The notes beneath the pieces are model-generated. The model had not been told where the DNA came from and ran no database searches. It saw nothing but the letters and a program-made list of their open reading frames with translations. Position numbers and translations under genes: made by a program. A DNA stretch of 64,000 nt, from contig CM040746.1 of assembly GCA_022829145.1 (NCBI GenBank), positions 23,161,332 through 23,225,331 on the forward strand. The letters run 5' to 3'. Origin of the DNA: Albula goreensis (lineage: Eukaryota; Chordata; Actinopteri; Albuliformes; Albulidae). Positions 52,703 to 64,000 of the stretch are shown here, piece by piece; position 1 is the stretch's first letter, and each line of letters begins with the position of its first letter.

Positions 52703-52942
52703 TACAGTGCCCTCCAGAATTATTGGCACCCTTGCTAAAGATGCTTGAAAAGGCTTATAAAAATTCACTTTATCAGTTACTAATCTTAACATTATATTGA
52801 AAAAAAATCTTACCTTTATTAGGGGTAAGTTTAGTCTAAGAATAAAGCAACCATTAGTGAAAAATACATTTTTAAAACAAAATCACATATGCCACAATTA
52901 CTGGCACCCCAAGAAATTGGAATTAAGGAAATGTAAATGAAG

Positions 52943-53050
52943 CAGGGGCGCAGATGACGGGAGGGACGGGGGGGACGGGGGGGACGGGGGATACTTCCCT
53001 CCCAGTTTCATAGGGATCCCGATCCGTTCCCCCCACTTTTGAAAAAAAAA
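52943..53050 (+). mobile_element. nested GC-rich insert, probable hAT-like fragment
   Basis: Within the Tc1 leader, sequence switches to 'caggggcgcagatgacggga', then a 9-bp (ACGGGGGGG)-type repeat, then 'cagtttcatagggatccc' and 'ccgttccccccacttttg'. The CAGGGGCG start and the '..ccccccacttttgaaaa' part resemble fish hAT-type non-autonomous repeats. No matching right end or clean 8-bp duplication was found, so it is truncated or misidentified. Tc1-like sequence resumes before 53098 ('gatttcctgtttcactgggg'). Confidence 0.45.
52962..52990 (+). repeat. 9-bp G-rich minisatellite, three units
   Basis: Three units of the form acggggggg. The G runs could form a G-quadruplex on the plus strand. Confidence 0.85.
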
Positions 53051-53167
53051 AATATATGTACATTTTAAGTGTTTAGGAAATTTTAAGCAGTCATCAATGA
53101 TTTCCTGTTTCACTGGGGTACAAAAATGAGGTGACACAGGGCCCAAATCCCTTAGTCATCCCTCACC

Positions 53168-54099
53168 ATGGAAAAGATTCAGGAGCATTCCATGCAATTA
53201 GGCAAAAGTGTGTTGTCAGAGAATGGATACAAGAAAACAGCTGCTCGACTTAAAATGCCCATACCAACAGTTAGGTCGATCATTAAAAGGTTTAAGAAAT
53301 TCAAAACCATCATTAACCAGCCTGGAAGAGGATGCAAGGATATTTTGTCAGCAGCAACAATGAGGAGGATGGTCAGAGAAGTAAAAACATCTCCAAAGGC
53401 CACATTTTTACTATTACAGAGTATGGTAGCACCTTGAGGTCACCATGTCTCCACACCCATCATAAGACGTCACCTCCATGCTAACAAACTGTTTGGAAGG
53501 TATGCCAGAAAGAAGCCTTTCCTGTCTTTTTGTCACAAGCAAATTGCTTGGAGTTTTCCAGACACCACTGGAACTTTAACTGGGACAGGGTACTGTAGTC
53601 TGATGAAACAAAAATTGAGCTCTTTGACTCCAAATGCTTAAGGTCGGTTTGGTGTAGAAATAAAGATGGCTACAGAGAAAAGCACCTAATACCAACTGTT
53701 AAATATGAATATGGTGGAAGATCTGCAATACTGTGGGGCTGTTTCTCCTCCAAAGACCCTGGCAGTATTGTTTGCATACATGGCACCTGGAAGTACCAGG
53801 AGAATTTAAATCAAAATCTGGCAGCCTCTGCCAAGAAGCTAAAACTTGGTCATGGTTGGATCTTCCAGCAGGACAACGGTCCAAAGCACACTTCAAAATC
53901 TACTCAAAAATGGTTAAATGAACACAAAATCAAGCTTTTGCCATGACTATCCCAGTCCCCTGACCTAAATTCAATTCAAAACCTGTGGGTTTAGCTTAAG
54001 AAGAGAGTGCACAAGAGAGAACCCAGGACCAGATTCTGCATTGAGGAATGGTTGAAAATCAAGTCAATGCAAGTGTTGAGAATGAGGGGGTACCAATAA
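53168..54099 (+). pseudogene. Tc1-like DD34E transposase, inactivated
   Basis: The enzyme would bind the inverted ends and cut and paste the element at TA. The open part (53168-53437, 89 residues) holds the paired-like helix-turn-helix: 'ENGYKKTAARLKMP' then 'TVRSIIKRF' and a degraded GRPR-like hook (QPGRGCKD). After a frameshift and stop, a second frame carries the DDE core: 'SDETKIELF' with the first Asp at 53602-53604, 'WIFQQDNGPKHTSKS' with the second at 53872-53874, and 'SPDLNSIQNLW' where Gln (53977-53979) replaces the third catalytic Glu. The spacing from second to third residue is exactly 34. In-frame stops precede 'SDE', follow 'KLLP', and follow 'NLWV'. It ends at TAA 54097-54099. 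The start is the ATG in 'caccatgg'. Confidence 0.92.
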
Positions 54100-54300
54100 T
54101 TACGACACACGTTTTCCTGAATAAAATTTATTTTGTGATCACCTGTGACTTTTTTCTTGTGGTAATGGGCTCATAGGGAATTTATATATTTTCTTTATTT
54201 GCGGAGTAAAGACAACATTTGATACACAGTAAGGGTAATTTTCATCAGCCTTTTTCGCTCATATTAAATCAGGGTGCCAATAATTCTGGAGGGCACTGTA

Positions 54301-55414
54301 CCTCTACCACACACAAACATGCACAAACAAGCACACTCATCCTTACAGAAGTACTTAGATAGACGGTAAGTGCCCTGTTGTAAGGAAGTTACTGAATTTA
54401 GTGTGAACTAGAACAATGTTGTGTTTTCAATGGAATCTGTATACAGCAGTCACAGTGTATTGTGCGTGTAAGAGTGGAGAAGTTACACTATGTTGTTGGC
54501 AAGTGAATGAGTGTGATGCAGCAATATCATGTTGGGAGAGATGTTGGACAGCCTTGAGAGGGCTACAGTAATTTGGGGCTTGGGAGGGTTACCCCTTAGG
54601 CAAGGTAACCTGAAAGCACTTAATTTTACTTGGTTTTCCAGCCAGGGACAGAAGCAGAGTGAAAGCTGTGTTTGGAGTAGAGTTGGGGGTAGAGGGGTGT
54701 GTGGGCGGGGGTGTGGGGCGGATGCACTGAGTATAACGGAGCAGGGTGTCAGAGAATGGTGAGGAATGGGACTGGAGGATTTATTAAGAACATGGCCTGA
54801 AGGAACAGCACAGGACTACGGCTTGTGCCTGGGGGCTGGTGGAAAATAAGGACGTGTGGGGAATACATTGACACTTGCAGGATTTCTGTTGAGCACACAA
54901 GAGTTCAGCAGATTCAGCAGCAGGTGACAAGACTGAGGTGTCGAAGGGTGGGGCTTAAAATAGCACATCTGATGTTTAGGACAGCTTTGCAAAATACCAT
55001 ACAGCACACAAGTATTAGTGTCTGTGCATGTTATTGAATGTGATAACAACAAATCCTCTGGGGAGGGAATTAGTCTGTTGTTGGGGCAAGGCTAGTCTTT
55101 GCCAAGTTAATTACATACCATTTATCCAGGGTTTTTTCCAGGACACTTTATACAGTTAGGGGTTTTAAGTCAGGAGAGGTATGTTACTCTAATGTAATTT
55201 TACCCTGAGATAAATTATTGCTATCCCTCAGTTACTCCTGTCACTGACAGTCCATAAATACTCACAATATATTACCAGTCACAGGAATTTATGCAAACAA
55301 TTTACAATGCTTATCCCGGGGTGGATCCTGAATGTTTAGTTTCAGGTCTGTGTAAACCAAACAACCATTGCAAGGTCTTAACAATAGACCTGTGAGAGCA
55401 GGTTGAAATGATTG

Positions 55415-55415
<1 letters not shown>
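54301..55415. other. non-coding DNA
   Basis: 54530-54800 is G-rich and non-repetitive; no known protein motif. No gene recognised. Confidence 0.45.

Positions 55416-55454
<39 letters not shown>
55416..55454. repeat. (TG)n microsatellite
   Basis: About 19 units, followed by an imperfect tgtatgtatttgtg extension. Confidence 0.97.
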
Positions 55455-55458
<4 letters not shown>

Positions 55459-56164
55459 ATTTGTGTTTGTTTGTGCCTAGGTTTAATTTTCTATCTTTGG
55501 TAAACATGGGCAGACAGATTTCAAAAGAGTCAGTCACAGAAACTATTATTTAATGTATCAATGGGAACAACAATGAAATCATGACAGGAAATGTGATACA
55601 ACATATATTTTCTGGAAAAAAAACACAAAACCTGGACTTCTGAGAAGTGAAAGAAGGGAAAATGAGTATAGCATATGAGTCATTTTTTAACTCGTTCTCT
55701 GATCTATTTGAGTTTGTGTCTGGAGAAAGCCAAAGAAAGCTTTCAACACACAGTGTCTTTTCCCACCTGTAAAACATGGAGGTTTATCTAAGATAGTAAG
55801 AGTGTCATTGGTTTATGGTCACATAATACAAAACCACATCTGGCAAGCAGATATTACCATATGCACTGCAAAAAGGTTTCATTCATTTTCAGAAGTGGCT
55901 TCATGAGCACCAGGATGAAGTCATCTTCATAATAACTAAATGGAAAGCTCTGAGTGCAGAGTAGACCCCCTTCATCTCTAAAAGACTTAAAGCCCTTCCC
56001 CTTAAAGAACAGTCTATTTTGCCACGATTAAGCGCTTTAAACATGATGAAATGGAACACCAACATGATCAACACCAACACTTAATAGAATGGCTTAGTAG
56101 CAACTTGAAATGGAAGCATACAACACCATTCCTTTAAAAGAAAATTAGTTAAACATTGTTTAGT
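55455..56164. other. non-coding DNA
   Basis: No gene recognised; the right part may include eroded 3' sequence of the neighbouring Tc1-like relic. Confidence 0.4.
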
Positions 56165-56430
56165 TGATGGAAGTGTAAAATGCTGTCCCAAGGCCTTCCA
56201 GAATATTCTAAAAAAGCGTGATTAGATTTACATCTGGTGACTGAAAAACCATGACAAATGGATAATGTCAGGGTAATGCCCCTCAAAGCACTGAGTGATT
56301 ACTTGTGCTCTGTAGATAGGGGAATTGTCATCTTGTAAGACACCCCTCAATGCATGATAGGGATGCTTTAACATGGGGTTATGATGATCACTCAGTTCCA
56401 TTAAGTTATGATTAACATGGACATTGCCTT
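56165..56430 (-). pseudogene. Tc1-like transposase catalytic-core relic (third copy)
   Basis: Minus-strand translation gives 'LMELSDHHNPMLKHPYHALR' followed by 'GVLQDDNSPIYRAQVITQCF', matching the block around the second catalytic Asp of a Tc1-like transposase (form: KHFYPDGxGxFQDDNAPIHRAQxVTEWF). The Asp codon is at 56327-56329. After a frameshift, 'QSPDVNLITLF' corresponds to QSPDLNPIENLW, with Thr (56217-56219) in place of the third catalytic residue. The motif differs from the copies at 46.6 and 53.2 kb, so this is a separate subfamily. No inverted ends were found; the left part meets a CA repeat. Confidence 0.75.
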
Positions 56431-56476
56431 ACAGAACTGCCAGAAGCCTTTACTGTTGAGACAGTGTTTCATTTCT

Positions 56477-56539
56477 ACACACACACACACACGTACACAC
56501 GCACGCACGCACACACACACACACACACACACGTACACA

Positions 56540-56607
<68 letters not shown>

Positions 56608-56612
56608 CACAC
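56477..56612. repeat. compound (AC)n/(GCAC)n microsatellite
   Basis: AC blocks surround GCAC arrays (longest about 56541-56594). The module 'acgtacacacgcacgcacgc' occurs at 56491 and 56531, a 40-bp period. The tract alternates purine and pyrimidine throughout. Confidence 0.97.
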
Positions 56613-56943
56613 ATTGACATACACATAGTTTTACTATCACACTACTCCTTACACTCTAATATGCAGGTGTCATTGTAAGGAATAGGTGATTTCATGAAAA
56701 ATGCCTCCCACTGCCTGTGGAGTTACTGATTCTTTCATGAAATGGGAAAAAATTAAACCAAACGTCTCCCCTCAAACCAACAGATTGTCCCCATATTTCC
56801 GGATTTTTATCAGTGATGGAGACTTGAAAATTTGACAAAGATATGCAAGGTTAACAAAAATGGAAAAAAAAGAACCTTATCCTGAACATCCCGAGCATCA
56901 GTAAGTGCAACACAGACAGGGGGCTGGGCTTTTTATTTATTTA
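56613..56943. other. non-coding DNA
   Basis: Nothing recognised. Confidence 0.5.
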
Positions 56944-56979
56944 GGGGAGGGAGGGGAGGGAGAGGAGGGAGGGGAGGGG
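56944..56979 (+). repeat. G-rich (GGGAGG)n tract, possible G-quadruplex
   Basis: At least six G runs of three or four are separated by A or AGA within 36 bp, meeting the usual G-quadruplex sequence pattern. Confidence 0.85.
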
Positions 56980-58720
56980 TGAGAGTGTTTCCGGAGTGTT
57001 ATTTTGCATTGTTTCCTGCAGCTCTCATCATACATTATAGGTGTTAAGTTACAAGCTGCCTGCCTATTGAGATTACATGTCACTTACTTCTTCCCACTGA
57101 TGAGAAATCAGGCATGGGGATGCAGACAGGGAAGACTTTGCTTGTGATGGTCTCAGAGTATCTACATAGCCTACCCCACTACTCCATCATGATAATTATG
57201 AAAGTGGGGAACACCAGTGGGATGTTCTGTTTATACAAGGAAACAGAAAAAAACAGAATTTTCAAAGGCTCAAAGTCCTCATTTGAAACATTCAACAACG
57301 TGTCAGATGGTGCTTTCCGTTCATTAGCACACACTCCATACCCCCCAACCCCCTCACACACTTTGCGTTTTCCAGAAGGAACTCATTGTTACTGAGAGGT
57401 AGAAAGCTAACACTTAATTCTGATTGCTAATTTCACCTTTGAGCGATACTGCCAACCCATATGAAAATGAGAGTAATACCACGATGATGCTGAAAAATGA
57501 CTCCATTAATCTTCAGATTCTTTTTTAAATGCAGCGTGAGCTGGACGTATGGAGTGAAGTCTGACTGGGACAGAAATAAGCCTGTCCAATGAGAGTTGCT
57601 CAGACTCTGCACTATGCCATTAAGTAAGATCCCTGCAGAGACTTAATAAAATGTGCTGATACTATTAAAACTATTTTTTAAACATATTAATTCAACAAAA
57701 GATTTATTGCATAAAATATGCTCCACATGCTGTTTTGCAAAGCAAAATCTGCAGTTGCAGACAAACTCACATTCCCACATCACACATCACATCGCCACCC
57801 ACATCAATGTATATCATAACCATGAATTGATACAGCCTCATTGTATCCTGAGTCAATTGATGACCTATATGAAACATTCTAACAAAATCAGAGGATTTTT
57901 CAGAGAACAATGTTAGGAAAAACTGGATGTGGTTGGGTCTAAAGGACCCATTCATTTACTACCATTTAACAGATGTACATGTTGGCTTGGTGGTTAATCA
58001 GTAGATTTTACAGAGGATATCTGCTGTGAGCTGTATCTTAATAATTTCGTCCAAGCAGATAAAAAGGGTATATCATGTGATCTATGATTGCGATTGTGAT
58101 TTCACTTGTGGGGAGGAGTGCCAAGGTGTAAGGGATCATGGATCAGGCAGTGAGGTTATTTAATTTCCATCTGACAAGTCAGGCAGCCCTGAGGGTGTGT
58201 TGGATCACAGCACAGCAATCACCATCCATCTCTACTCGTTTAGTGAGGACTGCTAGCCATTAAGCCCCCCTAACCCTCTGCCTTCCTGCCCCATCACCCT
58301 CAGGGTACAGTAGATACAACAGTTGGGGACACCAGGGATTCCCCCAATCATAGCAATTCCTCAGACTGGAGAGCTCAGTCCTGCTTGGCCATTCAAAGAT
58401 GGTTTGACATCTCTATTCTAGTTACAGGAACATGAGCATTGGTTGATCTCCAGATCTTAGAGGACTGAGAAGTCCTCTGAACCACCATTGCTTCTCAAAT
58501 AGCCTAATGTAAAACACCACTTTTCCCCCTGTTAATGCAAAATTGTTAGAAAGGGTGTTGGCGATTTTTGAAAACGTGTGTTTTGAAATTTTGTATCACT
58601 GTAATGCTTCAGAAGACATCATAGAGAATCCATCATGAACCCACAGTTCTCATAGTGCACATGCTAATGCTTCTGTGAGCCACCTCTGGTCTATGACCTC
58701 ATTAATCAGACAATTCTAGA

Positions 58721-58725
<5 letters not shown>
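56980..58725. other. non-coding DNA
   Basis: No gene recognised. 57.4-57.6 kb and 58.1-58.4 kb are non-repetitive and GC-balanced without known protein motifs. Confidence 0.45.

Positions 58726-58751
<26 letters not shown>
58726..58751. repeat. (TA)n microsatellite
   Basis: About 13 TA units between ctgtg and tctgtac. Confidence 0.93.
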
Positions 58752-61149
<2,398 letters not shown>

Positions 61150-61340
61150 TGTTTTTATTTTTTTATCTGGGACAGGGTTAATTGACGTGCTGGTTGTAAT
61201 GAAGCGTTCTGATGAGGAGTTCTCTTCCTGAAGCAGATTTTTATGTTGCCCGGGTGAAGACATTAGTGCTGATTACCGAGCTTGATTTGTCTATTTCCTC
61301 TTTTCTGTATTTTTGTTTTCTCATAATGTCAGTGATTTCA
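61150..61340. promoter_or_regulatory. candidate conserved non-coding element (inference)
   Basis: Non-repetitive, GC-balanced sequence with homeodomain-type cores ('gggttaattgacg', 'gctgattaccgagc') and a 'tgttgcccgggtgaag' block, between AT-rich flanks, with no coding frame. Resembles enhancer-type elements; conservation untested. Confidence 0.22.
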
Positions 61341-63910
61341 TGAGAAGTTTTGCCAATGTCTGGTGTATATCTACTAATATATTACATTTTCAAAACTTCC
61401 TGGGTGGCTTTAGTTGAAATTGTAGACTGATTTAATGGCATGTGTGAATAAATATAACCCTATTCTTCTGTTATTCACCTAAGGCTTGGGATCAGCAATT
61501 ACTTTTAATTGTGATTCTCAGACGGTACTCATTTTTCAGCTGGTGCAATGTCCACAAAGTTGTCTTGAATCCACATTTTTCAAGTCTATGTTGAGGACAG
61601 GCAAAATAATCTTATTTTTGTTCCGTAGCTATAAAGGTTTAAAACATTTGTGCTGGAAATATACAAGTGGGAATCTCTTAAAACATATATTTTAGAGACA
61701 TCTATTGAGCAATTAAATGCATCTTAGGGATTTCATGTTCTTTATCAGACATCTGACAGTGTTTAGCTATTCACATAGCACTGCGTCTGTCAAAAGATTC
61801 ACAGCTCCCACATTTCACACAGAAAGTGTGAAGAAACCATGCAGGGGGTATAGCCCAGCAATCAGTAATCATGCTGGCAGAGCCATGCTCAATGGGGCTA
61901 CGACATTGAACAGGCAAAGCACGGATACACTGATGTACAAAATGGGCCATGCTTTTCCCTGTTTTTTTCAAGGTCTGATAATAATTGATCAAGGGTCAAG
62001 AGGGATGGTGTGAATAAAAGGCAATTGCAATCCAATGACAGTGATGATGACTGCAAACCCTCACCCTAAATCATGTTGCCATAACAGCTACAAAGTACAA
62101 TCCTATCCTTTTCAGATAGATATCTACACCTTGCCATTATCATTTTTTTATCACACAGGATGAATGCAGTGCACAGCCTGTTCTGATTGCTTAAAACCTG
62201 TTGCCTTACTGTGGTCTCAGAGTATCAGGACAAATACATATGGAGGAACTCACCTATAACGAAAAAGGGTTTTTAATAGTACACAGCAGAGAAAATGTAA
62301 TAGCTGGTTCAGAGGTACAGTACAAGAAAAGAACAGGGGAGTGAAAGAGCGATAGAGAGGATGTTCTAGAGATCTTCTAGAATAGGGTATGGCAGAGGAG
62401 AGAGAGCTGGTATACAGCAGGGTACAACACAGACAGAATGTTTTGCCAGGTTGGATTACAGCAGAGATAGTGATGGGATAAGGTGTGTTGTAAAGCTCTA
62501 AAAGAGAGATAGAAACCCAAGAGCTGCACTGCACTTTACAGATTAGATTCTGTAAAGGAACATCATGGATGATCCCATATACTGGGCTTTGTCTTAATTC
62601 TCCTCCAGTCAGTCTGCAAAGTCACTGCTTTGTTGGATAAGGATTGTCAATGGATTTCAGATTTTCAGATTATTGCCTTGTGTACTGTGAGGCTCTGTCT
62701 CGTGTATAGATTTACTGCACTTAGGAGGATACAGTGTCCCTATATTTAGATAATCTTAAAAGAGCTCTAACCCTACCTTTTATAGGAAAGACAAAGTTCT
62801 GCTGGCAAGGTCAATAATAACATGACATCTGTATGAGGGTTTGGTCACTGTGAATACCTCTGCTTCAAAAATCAGACACATAGGCATTGCTGAATAGCCT
62901 AGTCAAACATAATACCTACAGGAAATTGTATTTACATTCCACTGGTGTTTAAAAGCAAGTAACACACATCAGAGTCTGTGATGCAATCAGGGGAAATGTC
63001 TGTGCTTGATTGCATGTGAGTGCGTGTATGTGTGTGTTTAAAGCTGTGTGTGTGTGCATGTGATTGCGTGTGCATACATCCACTAATTCTGGGGTCTTCC
63101 CTCATCATGTATAATAGATTTGCAAATTGTGCATAATATATGAAACATTTTTCATTGTTAATTACGATTCACTTTTATGAGGAGAAAAGAACAGTCTAAA
63201 AAGAGTTCAGGGAATTGTTTTCTATTTATGTGTGTTGGAAGTTTAAGATAGTAGGACATATGATCAGGATGCTGATTCTTTGTTACTACCATGATAAATA
63301 TATATATTTTTATGAGAGTGATAGGAAATTAATAATACCAAAAAAGGTTGTTTCTGAATGATAGCATGTGAGTGAATAATACTAAATGGTATCAAAGTTT
63401 TACCGTCAGTTTTCCAGCCCATGCCAAATAGACCTTAGCCCTTAAACAGTCTAATATAATAAGTTGTTGAATAGCAGACATAATTTGCTGGCTGCTGTTT
63501 TCAGTATTTCAAATAATTCACAGAAAAGTACACAATAGTGACATCACTTCACTGATGAGAGCAATTTGACATCTTAAATGTCAAAGTTAATTTCTTAACT
63601 TTTCCCATACCAAACTTTGGGGCTGGGGTTCTGTAGAGAAAAATCTCATTTTTTTTTTTTTTTAATTTTTTGGAACAGGCCCTTACTACAAGTGTATAAG
63701 AAACTTGCAGTATTTTGCCATGAGTAATTTTTGGGTAATGCATTACCAAAACCAAAACCGTTCTTCTGTATAGCACCTAGCAAGGTCATGGTATTGCCTT
63801 ACAATTTTCTCTCTCTATCTTCTACCCCCCTCGCCTCCACTTTTTCTTGGAATCCACCATAACTGGTTAAAATCGTAGGATAAAAAAGCCTGTCCTCAAT
63901 GATCAGAGAA
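61341..63910. other. non-coding DNA
   Basis: No gene recognised. 62330-62530 is purine-rich; 63015-63080 is a cryptic GT-rich stretch; 63650-63663 is a T run. Confidence 0.45.
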
Positions 63911-64000
63911 TAGCAGAGAGTCAGTACTACAAAGAGTGTCCAGTGAATTCACAGAGGGAGAGCAGAGCAAAGAGACTATACTGCAAAGAATGTTCAGTAT
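63911..64000 (+). repeat. start of a tandem repeat cut by the window end
   Basis: 'tactacaaagagtgtccagt' (63925) recurs as 'tactgcaaagaatgttcagt' (63979), a 54-bp offset, with 'agcagag' preceding both. The second copy runs off the window, so copy number is unknown. Confidence 0.55.

Larger units (their letters stand above)
52705..54298 (+). mobile_element. full-length Tc1-like transposon, IR/DR type, 1594 bp
   Basis: The first and last 28 bp (52705-52732 and 54271-54298) are exact inverted copies beginning CAGTGCCCTCCAGAATTATT, and both ends abut TA (52703-52704, 54299-54300), the Tc1/mariner target duplication. A shorter related motif lies about 186 bp inside each end (52891-52910 'gccacaattactggcacccc'; about 54086-54108 'gggggtaccaataattacg'), giving the two direct repeats per inverted repeat known from IR/DR fish elements such as Sleeping Beauty. 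It encodes one transposase, now inactive. An unrelated GC-rich insert interrupts the leader. Confidence 0.95.

Overview
This window looks like gene-free nuclear DNA from a ray-finned (teleost-type) fish. The signs are low to moderate GC, very many CA/GT, ATCT, AAT and CT microsatellites, several Tc1-like DNA transposons, CR1/L2-type LINE fragments, tRNA-derived SINEs of the teleost 'cttgagcaaggcacttaacc' type, and a hAT-type MITE. No open reading frame reads as a conserved host protein. I found no rRNA gene, intact tRNA gene, CRISPR array, operon or bacterial-style promoter. The window is best read as an intergenic 'gene desert' or the inside of a very large intron; I cannot name the flanking gene.

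Layout. 1-9 kb: mostly unannotatable AT-rich DNA, with a minus-strand SINE at 2.9-3.1 kb, a decayed LINE reverse-transcriptase end at 4.6-5.0 kb, an AAT repeat at 6.0 kb and a CA repeat at 7.9 kb. 9.8-11.5 kb: two pairs of diverged direct duplicates, each offset by about 290-310 bp, around a strong 39-bp-arm hairpin at 10.5 kb. 16.1 kb: a 157-bp hAT MITE with a perfect 8-bp target-site duplication. 18.1-18.7 kb: a minus-strand LINE 3' end. 25.7-26.3 kb: a SINE next to a LINE 3' end. 30.7 kb: another SINE. 38.1-38.4 kb: a possible regulatory element with four CAATTA/TAATTG cores. 45.9-47.1 kb: a long compound CA repeat, then an internally deleted minus-strand Tc1-like element. 52.7-54.3 kb: the best feature, a full-length Tc1-like transposon with identical 28-bp inverted ends, inner direct repeats, flanking TA and a dead DD34E-type transposase, carrying a nested GC-rich insert. 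56.2-56.6 kb: a third Tc1-like transposase remnant beside a CA/GCAC repeat. 60.7 kb: a 130-bp pure CA repeat.

The coding-like segments do not work together as genes. All are relics of selfish elements: at least three Tc1-like copies, at least three LINE pieces, three SINEs and two hAT-like pieces. Regulatory calls rest only on motif content and are low confidence. I saw no convincing new biological system; the points most worth checking are the 39-bp hairpin, the homeodomain-motif cluster, the IR/DR Tc1 element with its nested insert, and the duplicated 9.8-11.4 kb block.
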